The notes under the pieces are model-generated. The model saw nothing but the letters and a program-made list of their open reading frames with translations. It ran no database searches and was not told the origin of the DNA. A program made the translations under genes and the position numbers. From Phytomonas francai (lineage: Eukaryota; Euglenozoa; Kinetoplastea; Trypanosomatida; Trypanosomatidae), in NCBI GenBank assembly GCA_001766655.1, contig MJCC01000015.1, positions 233,090 through 297,089 on the forward strand: 64,000 bases of DNA, written 5' to 3'. Of this stretch, positions 10,234-20,601 are shown one piece after another; position 1 is the first letter of the stretch; every line of letters begins with the position of its first letter.

Positions 10234-11320
10234 AGAGAGGCGGAGCCATAGGAGCGGGGGCGATTTTTAATAAAAATTATATTGATAACACTTTTGCATG
10301 TGGCCCCTATTTGGTCATTTAAAATATTCATATCCCTTTATTTATTAATTATTTTGTTCCTTTTTGAAATTTCTATTCATTTATAAGAATAAAAACAAAC
10401 ATCATTTTTGATCTTTTAGACAATTTTTATATCATATTAACACACAGAATAGAGGAATGCACACTATATAAGGGACTTGTTTCACATAAAACAATTGCCT
10501 AGTACTTAGGGTTGCGCTTGGGAAATTAGAGGGCTGGATGTGAAGTTATAGCCCAACCACTCGGCGAGTTCTTCTTCCCTTCTCTCGTGCCTTCTTTGAC
10601 GTTCCTAGGATATTTTCGATTATTGTTTGAAGAGATTGGGATGATCCCTTTTAGATAACTGGCATTCTTGATGTGGTGAGCATTGTCTAACTAACACATT
10701 CTTGACGGAGACAATGTCGGTGTAAATTAAAGCTCAAGTATAATGCGAAACTGATGTTGAGTGTGAGTTCTCCTGAGCAAAGCTACTTCTTTAGCCTTAT
10801 TGTCTTTTTACTGTAATGAATACGAACATTACATGCCATCTGATTTATCAAAATGGGTTTTAATGAACTATTCATGTTGCTCCTTTTCATCTTTAAAGCT
10901 GCGTGCAGAAATATTTCATTATTTTTATAGTGCTTTTAAATATCTAATACATCACATATTTTTCCCAATAGTCAAATAAAGTAGAATTCTGCCGGAAAAA
11001 ATAATACGTGCATTTCCGCTCCTTTTTACTTTAAGACATCTGTTGGAGAGCCTCAAGACACAATACAGCTAGATATAACGACATTTTATTCTTTCCAGGA
11101 CTTCTTTTGAAGAAAAAAAAACATTACACAAATATATACCATAATCTTTCTGGTGCTATTTTGTTTTTAATTTTATCTTTTTTTTGCTAAAATAACATAA
11201 GCTCAAGCTAGGTGTGTCTGTAACTCACGCTAAACCTCTATTATATATACACATACCTAGTTATCAGTTCCTCCTGTCATCATAAAATAAAAAAAATTGT
11301 TATTAGACAGCTTTTGTGTC
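9040..11320. other. intergenic region with TA microsatellite
   Basis: AT-rich, no gene recognised. It holds a pure (AT)16 tract at 10200-10231 and several poly-T runs. Confidence 0.5.
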
Positions 11321-11372
11321 TTTTAGGTTTATTTGCTTATTTTTTTAAATTTCACTTAGCTTCATTTTTCAG
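11321..11372 (+). promoter_or_regulatory. candidate polypyrimidine tract and trans-splice acceptor for the kinase gene
   Basis: Pyrimidine-rich stretch ending TTCATTTTTCAG, with AG at 11371-11372, 187 nt before the ATG at 11559. Form and distance fit spliced-leader addition in trypanosomatids. Inferred from composition only. Confidence 0.5.
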
Positions 11373-11558
11373 GGTTTCTGTTACGTGTTTCGGGAGTATA
11401 CCTTGCTAGGGGGGAAAAGGTGCCATTTAATTGTAATATATTCTTTCACAAGCGCGTGGATAGAGCTTGAATTTGCACGAGAAAAGTGAATAAGTTACCT
11501 CGCCACCTATTACAAGATTCCGTGTCCAGGCGAAAACGCCAATAAATAAAGAGAGCTC

Positions 11559-14500
11559 ATGCACGAATCTCAGAATTTGTGCGAGAAAAAATTGAATGAC
11601 CTATCGTCATTAAACAGTAAGTTGCATGAAATTATTGACAAAAAGCAGAACAAAGAGGGATGTGAGTTCGACAAGGTAGTCAAGGGCACCATGTGCGATT
11701 CCGACGGCAAGCAGCTCAACATGCGTTTTTTCCAATTCACAAAGTCCTACCTTGTGCTGCAGGAGGTAACGAAAAACGACGCGACGCTCATCCCACCAAA
11801 GCTTCTGGATTACCTTGTAGAAATGTCGAGCACATATACCTACACTCCCCTGGGATGCACCATGCGAGAGAGCACCGACTACATTATCCGGGAACTTTTT
11901 CGCCGCCTCCAAACCGGCCAAGTATGGGTTGCCTTAAAAGTGTTCTATGTATTCTATCAGCTCGTGTGGAGGGGCTCCCGGAGTATAATTGAGAGCACGC
12001 GAGCTCTGGATAAACCATTCTTTTGTATCGATACAATTTTAGAGAGAATTAAGCAAACGCCACAGGAAAATATAACTGGGGATCCACTCCCGTGCACACT
12101 CCCGTGTGGCACGCGGTGCGACAATCGCGTTTGCAATGGGGATCCTCTAAACCAAAGCGACGTAGTCAAGGGGCCCGCGCACAGGACTATTTCTAAATGT
12201 GGGACATCGGTCGGACGGGTGGCTGGTTGTGCCATGATGAATATACTTCCTAAATGTTGTAAGGGTTCTTCTAATGCGAACAATAATGCCAATAGCAAGG
12301 AGGACTTTTGGCTGTACTCCACAAATGTGGAGTATTTGAGAAAATGTGTGTCGCTTGAATTCACGTACAACTGCATTGGACATATCAGCGCGCTGTGTGA
12401 GTACTGCTACCAGCATCCAGATGTAGATCTTGCGAATGGCCACTTGACACCCTCTTTCATAAAGAATGCCAGAATATCCGAGCTAAAGATATTGTATGAG
12501 GACACCTTGGAGCTACTTCAGAGCACCGCAACGCTTGACATGAATGTTCCCGTCGGCTGCGTATTAGCAAGGGCGATGCTGTCCAAACGCCTGAGCGATG
12601 CCCGTGTGTTATACTTTATCTGCTGTCATGCTTTGTTGCTGTTCCTCGAAGCATCGATTACCAAAGTTATTCGAATTCTGGACGACTACAACACTGGATC
12701 TGATTCTTCGCAGCCCAGCCATACCACCGAGGATGGGAAGCTCTGCAAATACATCATCAGCCTCGTGATGAACAGCAACACCAGCACCAGCGCGGGACCA
12801 CAACCCAAAAATGTCGAGTCTAACATGCATACGTCCACAGACTATAATGAGTACGGGATCTTGGGTCTGCTTAAGGACTGGTATAATATCCTCCACCAGC
12901 TCGATCGCACCGTCCGGATGCTGCATAACGTTTGCGAGACCGTACAGGAGGATAACAGTGAGGCACTCGCGCTTTTGAACTACACGAACCGCATCCCGAA
13001 GGAAGTGTTGGACCGGATGAACGTGCTATCTCGAGTGTCGCATGAGAAACTGCCGTGCAATCAAGATGACGAGGGTGAACTTCTTTCCATGGTTGAGTCG
13101 TCAGATCAGAGCTTTTCGGCCACGCGGGTGGGCTTCGAGCACCAGGCTACGATGGGCGATTCTCGGAGCAGTGTTAATATGAGTGTTGGGAATTCTGCGG
13201 GGACGACGAACACGTCGGGTCTGGGGACGGACTTCAAGTTTTGGAAGGATCGCCTTTCGTACGCGAGAACCAGTTGGGAGATACAGATAAAATCCCTTCG
13301 GGGGCTCTTAAAGGAGGACACCTGCATCACACAACTGCTCAATGTCTTAGAAAAGAAGCTAATCTACTACTTTAACGTGATTGAGACGATGTCGGCGAGG
13401 CCGCAGAAGATCCCGCCATCGTCTGGATCGGTCCTGACGCACTGGACGGCATCCGAGCAAACTCGCATCAGCGACAGCGGGACGGATAAACTCGGCACCA
13501 TCACCACGCCTCTGATCCCGCTCGATGACTTGCGCTTGTCAAAAGGGAGCAGTGATTTGTGGCATCTGAACTTCCTCATTGCGCGCCGGGTTACGCTGGA
13601 GGGGCCGCAGGTCGGCGATGTGAACAAGCAAGCCATCTCGCCGGTGAACAGCAACCGGGAGGGCGTTCCTAGCGAGCGCGATGGCGTCGGTACAATGAAC
13701 CTTCACCTCTCAAGATCCTACCACATCCACAGCCGTGGTTCAGAACTTACCACATCTACAAATGAAACCTTCGTGGAGCATGAGGGGGTGAATGCGGAGA
13801 GCTGCATGCCGGGCCTCGACATGATGCCTCTGACCGATGACATGATGGAAACCAACGCGTCGATACAAAGTCTGCTCGAGAGGGATGACATCGTCGTGGT
13901 CTGCAATGAACCCTTCACGGCGAACCACCAGGGGAGCATGGCGGAGCGTTTTCACATCATCCGCGGCCGCGCGCCCATCGGCGAGGGGAGCTACAGCTCC
14001 GTTTACCGCGCCTGGGATGAGCTGATCGGGCGCTACCTCGCCGCGAAGGAGGTGACGCTGGACGCGAAGCGGCTCCCCGCGGTGGTGCGCGGGGTGCTGA
14101 AGGAGTACATGGTGCTCACCAGCCTTCGCCACCCCAACATCGTCAACGTTGTCGCCTTCATGATTGACGGCAACTCGTGCAAGATCTTTATGGAGTGGAT
14201 GCCGTCGGGTTCGCTGCGGGATGTGCTCCTGGATAACCGCTTCGGCACCCTCCGCGAGAGCGTCGTCAGCCGCTATATCCGCGATACGCTGCTGGGGCTC
14301 GACTTCTTGCACAGCCGCGGCGTCCTGCACCGGGATATCAAGCCGGCGAACATGCTGCTCGGGACCGAGGGGGCGGTGAAGCTGACGGACTTCGGGACGA
14401 GCGTGCTTTTGTCAGAGAATGAGCACACGCTGAAGTCGGGGGTTATTATGGGAACGGCGCCGTACATGGCGCCCGAGGCCGTCCGCGGCGTCTACTCCGC

Positions 14501-14906
14501 GGCGAGCGACGTGTGGTCGCTGGGGTGCACCGCACTGGAGCTTGCGACCGGGCATGTCCCCTGGGAGGACCTCAATATGGGCACCCGGCTGAATCCCGTT
14601 CAGCTGATCTACAAAATCGGCAAGCTGAACGACAACGATGACGGGAATAATATGCCGCATTCCTACCTCCGTGCGGCGCAGTCTGAGAATGGCGGCGCAG
14701 TGCCCCTTCCAGAACAAAAGCCGGCGGTGTCGGTATCCGAGGACCTTCTCAGCTTCCTGGATCGCATATTTGTCCTCGATCGTCATGCCCGAGCGACGAC
14801 CACAGAGCTGCTTAAGCATCCGTTTATCACAAAACATCACGAGGCGTGGAAGCTTCGGCAGATGGAGTTGGAGATGGCGGTGAATCGCCCAGGCACGGAT
14901 TCGTAG
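11559..14906 (+). CDS. large serine/threonine protein kinase, STE11/MAP3K-like, C-terminal kinase domain
   Basis: The C-terminal part (about residues 798-1095) is a complete protein kinase domain: Gly-loop GEGSYSSV near 808, catalytic Lys in AAKEV near 829, HRDIKPANML near 924, DFG near 944 and APE near 971. The motif GTAPYMAPE and the overall pattern are closest to STE11-type MAP kinase kinase kinases, so it probably phosphorylates a MAP2K-like kinase; this is inferred from the family. An insertion of about 45 residues lies between subdomains X and XI (about 1015-1060). The first 790 residues match nothing I know. They are Cys-containing, partly helical (about 1-450), then Ser/Thr-rich and probably disordered (about 530-780). 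ATG 11559 follows a good acceptor and needs no alternative. Confidence 0.88.
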   Translation: MHESQNLCEKKLNDLSSLNSKLHEIIDKKQNKEGCEFDKVVKGTMCDSDGKQLNMRFFQFTKSYLVLQEVTKNDATLIPPKLLDYLVEMSSTYTYTPLGCTMRESTDYIIRELFRRLQTGQVWVALKVFYVFYQLVWRGSRSIIESTRALDKPFFCIDTILERIKQTPQENITGDPLPCTLPCGTRCDNRVCNGDPLNQSDVVKGPAHRTISKCGTSVGRVAGCAMMNILPKCCKGSSNANNNANSKEDFWLYSTNVEYLRKCVSLEFTYNCIGHISALCEYCYQHPDVDLANGHLTPSFIKNARISELKILYEDTLELLQSTATLDMNVPVGCVLARAMLSKRLSDARVLYFICCHALLLFLEASITKVIRILDDYNTGSDSSQPSHTTEDGKLCKYIISLVMNSNTSTSAGPQPKNVESNMHTSTDYNEYGILGLLKDWYNILHQLDRTVRMLHNVCETVQEDNSEALALLNYTNRIPKEVLDRMNVLSRVSHEKLPCNQDDEGELLSMVESSDQSFSATRVGFEHQATMGDSRSSVNMSVGNSAGTTNTSGLGTDFKFWKDRLSYARTSWEIQIKSLRGLLKEDTCITQLLNVLEKKLIYYFNVIETMSARPQKIPPSSGSVLTHWTASEQTRISDSGTDKLGTITTPLIPLDDLRLSKGSSDLWHLNFLIARRVTLEGPQVGDVNKQAISPVNSNREGVPSERDGVGTMNLHLSRSYHIHSRGSELTTSTNETFVEHEGVNAESCMPGLDMMPLTDDMMETNASIQSLLERDDIVVVCNEPFTANHQGSMAERFHIIRGRAPIGEGSYSSVYRAWDELIGRYLAAKEVTLDAKRLPAVVRGVLKEYMVLTSLRHPNIVNVVAFMIDGNSCKIFMEWMPSGSLRDVLLDNRFGTLRESVVSRYIRDTLLGLDFLHSRGVLHRDIKPANMLLGTEGAVKLTDFGTSVLLSENEHTLKSGVIMGTAPYMAPEAVRGVYSAASDVWSLGCTALELATGHVPWEDLNMGTRLNPVQLIYKIGKLNDNDDGNNMPHSYLRAAQSENGGAVPLPEQKPAVSVSEDLLSFLDRIFVLDRHARATTTELLKHPFITKHHEAWKLRQMELEMAVNRPGTDS

Positions 14907-16467
14907 GGAAGGAAAGAGATAGAGGCCCTGTGAGGGTGCCTGTTTATTTTATGTCGGGTGTAGCCGTCAAACAGAAGACCTATACTGTATTCAGGTCATG
15001 CACTACTGCTATGCATCCGAGTTACTCTTTTCGTCATACTATATGTGTGTTCTTATTCTGAGAGGCTGATACCGTTTTCTCTTTTTTTAGCCATCCGAAA
15101 CGCAAATCGTTTCGTGAAAAGGGAGGAACATATGCTAGTGCTTGTGTATTCAGCTGATCTCGGGAATCTATATATAATATTTGTCATTTTTATGTGTTTA
15201 TTTTCCTATATTTTTTCTTTCGTGTGGCTGAAGAGTTATAGCGAGTTGTATTGAGGAAAACATATATGCATACACGTACCTATATCTATGTATATGTATA
15301 CCTAATGGTTCGATAGACCACAGGTAATACTTATATCTATCTGCTATCAGTATGCTGATCCTCGAATGATCGTCTTTAGTAATTGAATTAAAGGAATCAA
15401 TTAATAATCATGATGGTGCTTAATGTCGCAATGAATCCAGTATACTCTGACGAATCTCATTGTTGCGAAGAACATCAAAATCTATGTACTCCAGGGGTTA
15501 GAAGGGAGATGGAGAATTGAGTTCAACTTCACAAACTCAAAACGCTAATTGCCGGCTATTCTTCTGTTATCAGTAAAAGCTCTACTTGCCTTTGTGATAG
15601 ATATATAGATTTACTATTGCTACTTTCCATTGAGCTTATCAATTTTTTTTCTTTCTCACAATGGCTGCTTTGATTGGAGTTTTTTTTTCTGTTTCTTTCC
15701 GTATTAATTAAAGGGAACTAATGAAGCAACCAATTTATTTATAAATTTATTTGTGCGACATTACAACCAGTTTTCCATGTTCTGCTCTATTCAATGCATA
15801 TAGTTGTGGCGCATGTTTTTCCTTGTTACTTAAAAAGAGGATTGAGTTTTATTTTCATAAAAGCAAGTTACTGAGAGGCCTTCGATAATACTCTAGCCCT
15901 TGTGTAATTATTGTGAACATTTTAGTTGTTTGAACTTTTGTTTTTTCCCCTTATTTGTGGTATTTTGTCTTCTTGGTGTTTTTTCATTTCCTTTTTTCCT
16001 TTCTCAAAAGGTTTGTAGCAAAGGAAGATGCGTTAAAAGAAAGGGAAAAGGTTATACATTTGTACGTATTTTGTAATGATTCGTATGTCTGACTTGATAA
16101 AGTATTATAGCCCGAATCAGGTATAGCTTGAGCGATCTACTATGCTTGTTATACGATAGATTGTCTGGTATAAATATAAGTATATCTATATCTATATGTG
16201 TATGCTCCTTATAATTTTTTTCTCGTTAATTAACCTCTTTTCTCTAGGTCATAGTAAAGGGCCAATACACGCATCACACGTGTTATTTCACACACGATAA
16301 AGGGGGTTTCCCTTCATTAGCTGCTTTCTTGCCCAGTTCGACACTTCTGCGATCGAAGGAGGCCCTTGCATGTGAGCGAGGGAAGCACACTTAGATTCGC
16401 TGCGGCAGATTAACAGACAACCCCCCACGACCCCCACGGACGCGTCGCGGCCCAGCGATTCGGGTGT
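14907..16467. other. intergenic region, no gene seen
   Basis: AT-rich spacer with poly-T tracts. Pyrimidine-rich stretches at about 15940-16015 could supply the acceptor for the SNARE gene. No coding signal beyond short chance ORFs. Confidence 0.4.
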
Positions 16468-17148
16468 ATGTCGTACGAGGCCTCCGCTTCCCACCAGGAG
16501 CTGCTCGACCTCGAGGGCGAGCTCCGACGCCAGCTCCGCGAGTTAGGCCGCGCGCGTCGCCCCGTGCCCCCCGCCCCGCGCGACGCCCTCGCGCAGCTGC
16601 GGCGGCTCTGCCACGCGTTCCGGACGGGGGTGGGGCGGATGGGCGCGCAGGGGTGGTCGACCTACGGCGCGGCCGTCGCCGCCCACGAGGACGCGCTCGC
16701 CGGGCTCCAGGCCCAGCTCCACGCCGTTGCCACGCAGGCCGACCTGTGCCAGGCGCAGGGGCGGGGGGGGCCTTCCCCCCTCCCCCCCTCCACGGCCCCG
16801 TCCGCGCCCTTGTCCTCCCCGCCCGACACGGACGCGCTGGCACGGCAGCGGATTGGCGCCCTGCAGCAGAACGCCCTCGCCGCCCTGGCGAGGACGGAGC
16901 TGTGGCTGAACAAGACGGAGGCGGTGGCCGGCGAGACCACCACGCTGCTGTGCGCGCAAACCGAGCAGATCCAGGGCGCCCACGCGAGGCTGCAGGGGAC
17001 CAGGGAGGAGCTCCGGCAGGCGAGCCAGGAGTTGAAGGCGTTTATGAGGCGAATGATGCGTGATCGCGTGATTGTATTCATGCTGGTTCTTATCGTAATT
17101 TGTCTTATAATATTGGTGGTGGTATCGATCGCAAAGCACACCTTATAA
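16468..17148 (+). CDS. Qb-type SNARE (NPSN/Vti1-like), tail-anchored
   Basis: SNAREs drive membrane fusion by forming a four-helix bundle. The protein has 226 residues, a typical length. It has an N-terminal helical region, a Pro/Ser-rich linker near 100-122, a SNARE helix at about 140-198 with heptad hydrophobics and a central Gln (TEQIQ) fitting the zero layer, and a C-terminal membrane anchor (about 201-222, VIVFMLVLIVICLIILVVV). Only four residues follow the anchor, as expected for a tail-anchored protein. The motif order favours a Qb SNARE of the secretory or endosomal pathway. I cannot separate NPSN, Vti1 and membrin types by eye. Very high GC in the N-terminal half contrasts with the more AT-rich membrane segment. 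Confidence 0.75.
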   Translation: MSYEASASHQELLDLEGELRRQLRELGRARRPVPPAPRDALAQLRRLCHAFRTGVGRMGAQGWSTYGAAVAAHEDALAGLQAQLHAVATQADLCQAQGRGGPSPLPPSTAPSAPLSSPPDTDALARQRIGALQQNALAALARTELWLNKTEAVAGETTTLLCAQTEQIQGAHARLQGTREELRQASQELKAFMRRMMRDRVIVFMLVLIVICLIILVVVSIAKHTL

Positions 17149-17864
17149 ACAAGAAAAGAGCGCGCTGGAAATGAGGGAATCGAAGCGTTTAGGTGGAGAT
17201 TCCGCCCCTTCCCTTTCTTTATTGCTTGATTTCGTTAATTGAGAAGAGAACACCGGGAGTAAATTTATCGCTCTAAGTGTGTCAATTGTATTTTATCATG
17301 CTGCTTTTCCTTCATTATCTGTATTATGAGCACGCCTTTTGAGGGGGTGGGGGGCCTGTTACGGATGCATGCCTGCCTGCCTAGCGATAACTTGGCATTC
17401 TTTCTGCTTTGCTTAACACTACTTATGACGAATACTGTTTTTTCGTCATTTTGTTTTCTCATGCTGTTTTTGTTGTGTTTGCCTTTACAAGGGAGCTGAG
17501 CGATGGTAATGTGTTGAGAAGGGCGCAAACAGAATAAGTTATCTTCATCCAAAAGAGGGGATACTAACTGAATTCAATACAGCAAGTGCTGAGTTCTTTA
17601 TCCAACTTTCCGATTTTATTCCATCTTTTTTTCCGTTTTTCCGAAAGGTAAAAAGCGCAATCACAGGGGCTGAACATGCAAATGGTAGATCCGTGTACTT
17701 TTTAGTGTTTTTAATGGAATCAGGCGCTCAATCTCAAGGGTTTTCTGTCCCAGACTTAGTTTCTTTTTTCTTTTTGAAAAGAAAAGGTGTTAGTAATTTC
17801 TGTTTTTTATAGTATTCATTTTCATACTCACCGCTTTTGATTTGTGTGCAAGCCGACTTATTTC
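17149..17864. other. intergenic region, no gene seen
   Basis: AT-rich spacer and likely 3' UTR of the SNARE gene. It ends at the T-run that forms the tail of the reversed retroposon. Confidence 0.4.
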
Positions 17865-18076
17865 TTTTTTTTTTTTGCTAACAGAGTTCATTCGGAGTTT
17901 GACCTCCGCTCGGGTAGCCTTAACAAAGGCCCTGTCGAATACCCTACCCGTATTCGCATCTAAGGCTGGAGGTCGCCGCCAGCGGGGGCGGGTGGGCTTG
18001 CAGGCACTTAGCTTCACCCCCGTCGGGCTACTAGGCCGCGGCACCACATAGAGGTGGCCGGCATATACCGCGGGCC
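17865..18076 (-). mobile_element. short non-autonomous retroposon (ingi/RIME-type hallmark) with poly-A tail
   Basis: Read on the minus strand, the element begins with GGCCCGCGG at 18076 and shows GCCGGCCACCTC, then GTGGTGCCGCGGCCTAGTA, then AGCTAAGTGCCTGCAAGCC. From memory this resembles the Pr77-type 5' hallmark shared by trypanosomatid ingi/L1Tc/RIME/SIDER retroposons. It ends after about 200 bp in a run of 12 A (T-run 17865-17876 on +). Two other pieces of the same family lie nearby at 19749-19851 and 24409-24660. A complete 5' end plus A-tail in 212 bp suggests an intact SINE-like copy, inserted against the direction of transcription. No clear target duplication was found. The minus-strand open frame through it is not considered a gene. 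Confidence 0.75.
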
Positions 18077-18130
18077 TTGTTCCCCTTTTCCATAGTTCCC
18101 TGATTTCCCTCCCCGCTATTTATTTTGCAG
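18077..18130 (+). promoter_or_regulatory. candidate polypyrimidine tract and trans-splice acceptor for the EF-hand gene
   Basis: Pyrimidine-rich stretch beginning at the very edge of the retroposon and ending TATTTTGCAG, AG at 18129-18130, about 80 nt before ATG 18210. It is one of the clearest acceptors in the window. Confidence 0.6.
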
Positions 18131-18209
18131 TGTAAGGGTTGTCTATTCTTCCTTTTAACGCTCTTATTGTGTGGGAAGTAAGTGCGTGAGGAAGGGAGAG
18201 GGGCGAATT

Positions 18210-19703
18210 ATGGAGCAAGCACCCTCATACTCAGATTTCGCCGCACGGGAAGCGCTCAATAAAATTAGCTCCTCCAAGGAAAGAGAGGGGCATGACGACG
18301 AGTTTGTGCGTTTTCGTAAGGGCACTCTTGCTTCTCCTCCGTCCTGCCGTATACCCCCTCGTAGTTCTTCCAGCCACCTTTTTAGCAATATTCCTAGTAA
18401 ATTATGGCGTAATTCCGCCAAGCAGACGGCTACCTCGGCGCCATCATCACCACGATCGAGCCGCATCACCGTTTCCATGCCAAAAGAAAAAGAAGAGGGC
18501 TCCTTCTACGCACTGACATACCTGTCTAAGGCATTTTCCCCACCCCCCCGTCTTCCACTGCTTTACGTGATGGATAGCGACGGCGACGGCCGTTTTAGCC
18601 GCGGCGATATCGCCCATTTCACGACTTGGGCCGACGCGAAATTAGCGGAAAGGAAGGAAACGAGAGGAGGCAGCGATCATCGTAATCTGGAGCGTGGGGA
18701 GCTCTTGCAGGCCTACGGCGTGTTGGAGTGCTGGCGGCGATGCCTGCAGGAAGGGCGACATCTCTCTCACGCGTATTTTTCCCGCAGTGCCGGAGGAGAA
18801 ACGAGGAGTCAGGTCAAGAGTTGCCACCGTCGGCCGCTGCTACTTTTAGTTTTGAAGCTCATCGACGAGCTGGAAGGTGGGGAAAGGTTGCAGAAACAGG
18901 CAACAGTGGAGACTGCTTTTCGTGATGGGATGAATACATCGGCCACGGATATTCTGATTCCTCGCGAGCAGGAGGAGCTCTTCGCCGGGTTTCACTTCGC
19001 ACGGTGGGTGCTGAGATTGTTGTACCAGCAGGAGCTTTCTCGCCGCCGCGCTCTAGATTCTTACCGTCAACAACACCAACAGAAGGAGAAAGAAGGACGG
19101 GAAAGAGAGGAGGAAACGGAGGAGAAGTTGCTTGACGTGTTGCTGGCGGAGGGCACCGCGGATCTCTCTCGTCTTCATCGCCGTGGTTGGGTAACATTGC
19201 GGGAGGTGGCGGCGGTGTATGATTTCTTGAGTGGGGAGGAGATATTGTCGTTGTCTTTTTGGGAGTTCTGTCGGGCTCTGCACGGTGACTCGGCAACAGA
19301 GGTGGAGGCCGCGCTCGGCCTGAGCACGGCAGCGGCTGTGGTAAAGTTAAAAGGGGCGGCGGTGGTGGAATCGGCGAGGCGATGTGTTGCACTTGAGCAG
19401 GTCCGCTGTCATCGTCGTCTCCATGGATGTTGCGGCGCCGAATCACCTGCGAAGGGATCTGAAAGGAATGCCTTGCCGGTGGAAAAGGACGAGGCACCTC
19501 TTCCGAGAATAACCGGGAAGGAGGAGGGGGAGGGCGCCATTGCAGGGGTATTGCCAGTGCCGTCTTTTATAGTTTCGCACTATACACTGTTGGTGTTTAT
19601 TCATAATTTTATGACGTCGCATTGGGGTACCTTAAGGGGTATGGGGTTTAGTCCATATACAAAGGATCACTTGCAACCGCTTACAATGCCCTCCAGCGTG
19701 TGA
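18210..19703 (+). CDS. EF-hand calcium-binding protein, otherwise unknown
   Basis: A canonical EF-hand loop is visible at about residue 122: DSDGDGRFSRGD, with Asp at positions 1, 3 and 5, Gly at 6 and an acidic residue at 12. A second, degenerate EF-like segment may lie near WVTLREVAAVYDF and SFWEFCRAL (about residues 335-375). The N-terminal 90 residues are Ser/Arg-rich, and a charged helix (about 285-315, rich in Gln, Lys and Glu) is likely coiled coil. The overall plan of EF-hands spaced by helices recalls PP2A B'' regulatory subunits, but I cannot support that. Frame is open upstream to 18171 without ATG. ATG 18210 comes 80 nt after a strong acceptor and is preferred, giving 497 residues. 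Confidence 0.8.
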   Translation: MEQAPSYSDFAAREALNKISSSKEREGHDDEFVRFRKGTLASPPSCRIPPRSSSSHLFSNIPSKLWRNSAKQTATSAPSSPRSSRITVSMPKEKEEGSFYALTYLSKAFSPPPRLPLLYVMDSDGDGRFSRGDIAHFTTWADAKLAERKETRGGSDHRNLERGELLQAYGVLECWRRCLQEGRHLSHAYFSRSAGGETRSQVKSCHRRPLLLLVLKLIDELEGGERLQKQATVETAFRDGMNTSATDILIPREQEELFAGFHFARWVLRLLYQQELSRRRALDSYRQQHQQKEKEGREREEETEEKLLDVLLAEGTADLSRLHRRGWVTLREVAAVYDFLSGEEILSLSFWEFCRALHGDSATEVEAALGLSTAAAVVKLKGAAVVESARRCVALEQVRCHRRLHGCCGAESPAKGSERNALPVEKDEAPLPRITGKEEGEGAIAGVLPVPSFIVSHYTLLVFIHNFMTSHWGTLRGMGFSPYTKDHLQPLTMPSSV

Positions 19704-19734
19704 GAACGGCGTAAAGATAATGACAACGGTGACG

Positions 19735-19865
19735 AGAAGTCTCACGAGAGGGCCTTTGACAAGGCTACCCGAGCGGAGGTCAAACTCCGACTGAACTCTG
19801 TTAGCGCTTATCCAACCCAAAAGCTCGCTCGCCGAGTTCTCTGGGGTAACCAGAAGTCTCACGAG
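19735..19865 (+). mobile_element. truncated retroposon fragment flanked by 14-bp target-site duplication
   Basis: The 103 bp at 19749-19851 match the internal part of the copies at 17865-18076 and 24409-24660 (GGCCTTTG..AAGGCTACCCGAGCGG, AACTCCGA, TATCCAACCCAAA). It is bracketed by an exact direct repeat AGAAGTCTCACGAG at 19735-19748 and 19852-19865, as left by target-primed integration. The 5' hallmark is missing and no A-tail is seen. It sits about 30 bp after the stop of the EF-hand gene, in its likely 3' UTR. Confidence 0.8.
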
Positions 19866-20170
19866 TTGGAGGAAACCGCCCCACCTCAATATGAAATGAG
19901 AGGGGATGTTGGTTGAATACCATGAGGAAATATGTTCATATTTTACTCCCCACCTGTCGTTTTATGTGAACCTGTCTGTCTGACCCATTATTGTTATTAC
20001 TATTATTAGTCTTCTTAACATTTTAGGGGGTTTTCTTGCCTCTTTACTATAGTTGTATAGGAAGCCTTTTGTGTTGCAAAAGACATTTCGTTCCACAACG
20101 TGGACCAAACAACAATAAACGGAATAAGAATCAAGACGTTGTATACGAGGGAAATGTGCACCTGTACGGC

Positions 20171-20214
<44 letters not shown>

Positions 20215-20601
20215 ATGACATGCGTTTAGGCAAGCACCGGAGGTGTAAATTTTTTTCTCCCATCCTTTTGAAACTCATCTTCGACCCCACACGGCCCAAT
20301 ATTTTGCTATTGCTTTATTTTCTGTTTCCGCGTTGCGTAGTCAAGCGTTTTTTTTTTTTGTAAATATCGTAAATGAAATATTTGGACACGAGAAACTATG
20401 ACCGAATTGAATTTTTATCTCCCCCTCAATTATTAATAGGCTCTTTCCTTACAAGCCTTTCCGTGTGGAGGATTTTATCGATCCTCGATCCAACGCGGCG
20501 TCTTACCGACCTTCGAAAGCGTGCTCCAAGAAGTTGTCACGTTGCCTGATCGACTCCACAATAGGAATCCTATTTATATCAATCATACCGATAAAAATCC
20601 C
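19866..20601. other. intergenic region with TA microsatellite
   Basis: Spacer with a TA tract at 20173-20211 and a T-run near 20349-20360. The pyrimidine-rich segment around 20410-20460 may guide splicing of the cytidine deaminase mRNA. Confidence 0.45.
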
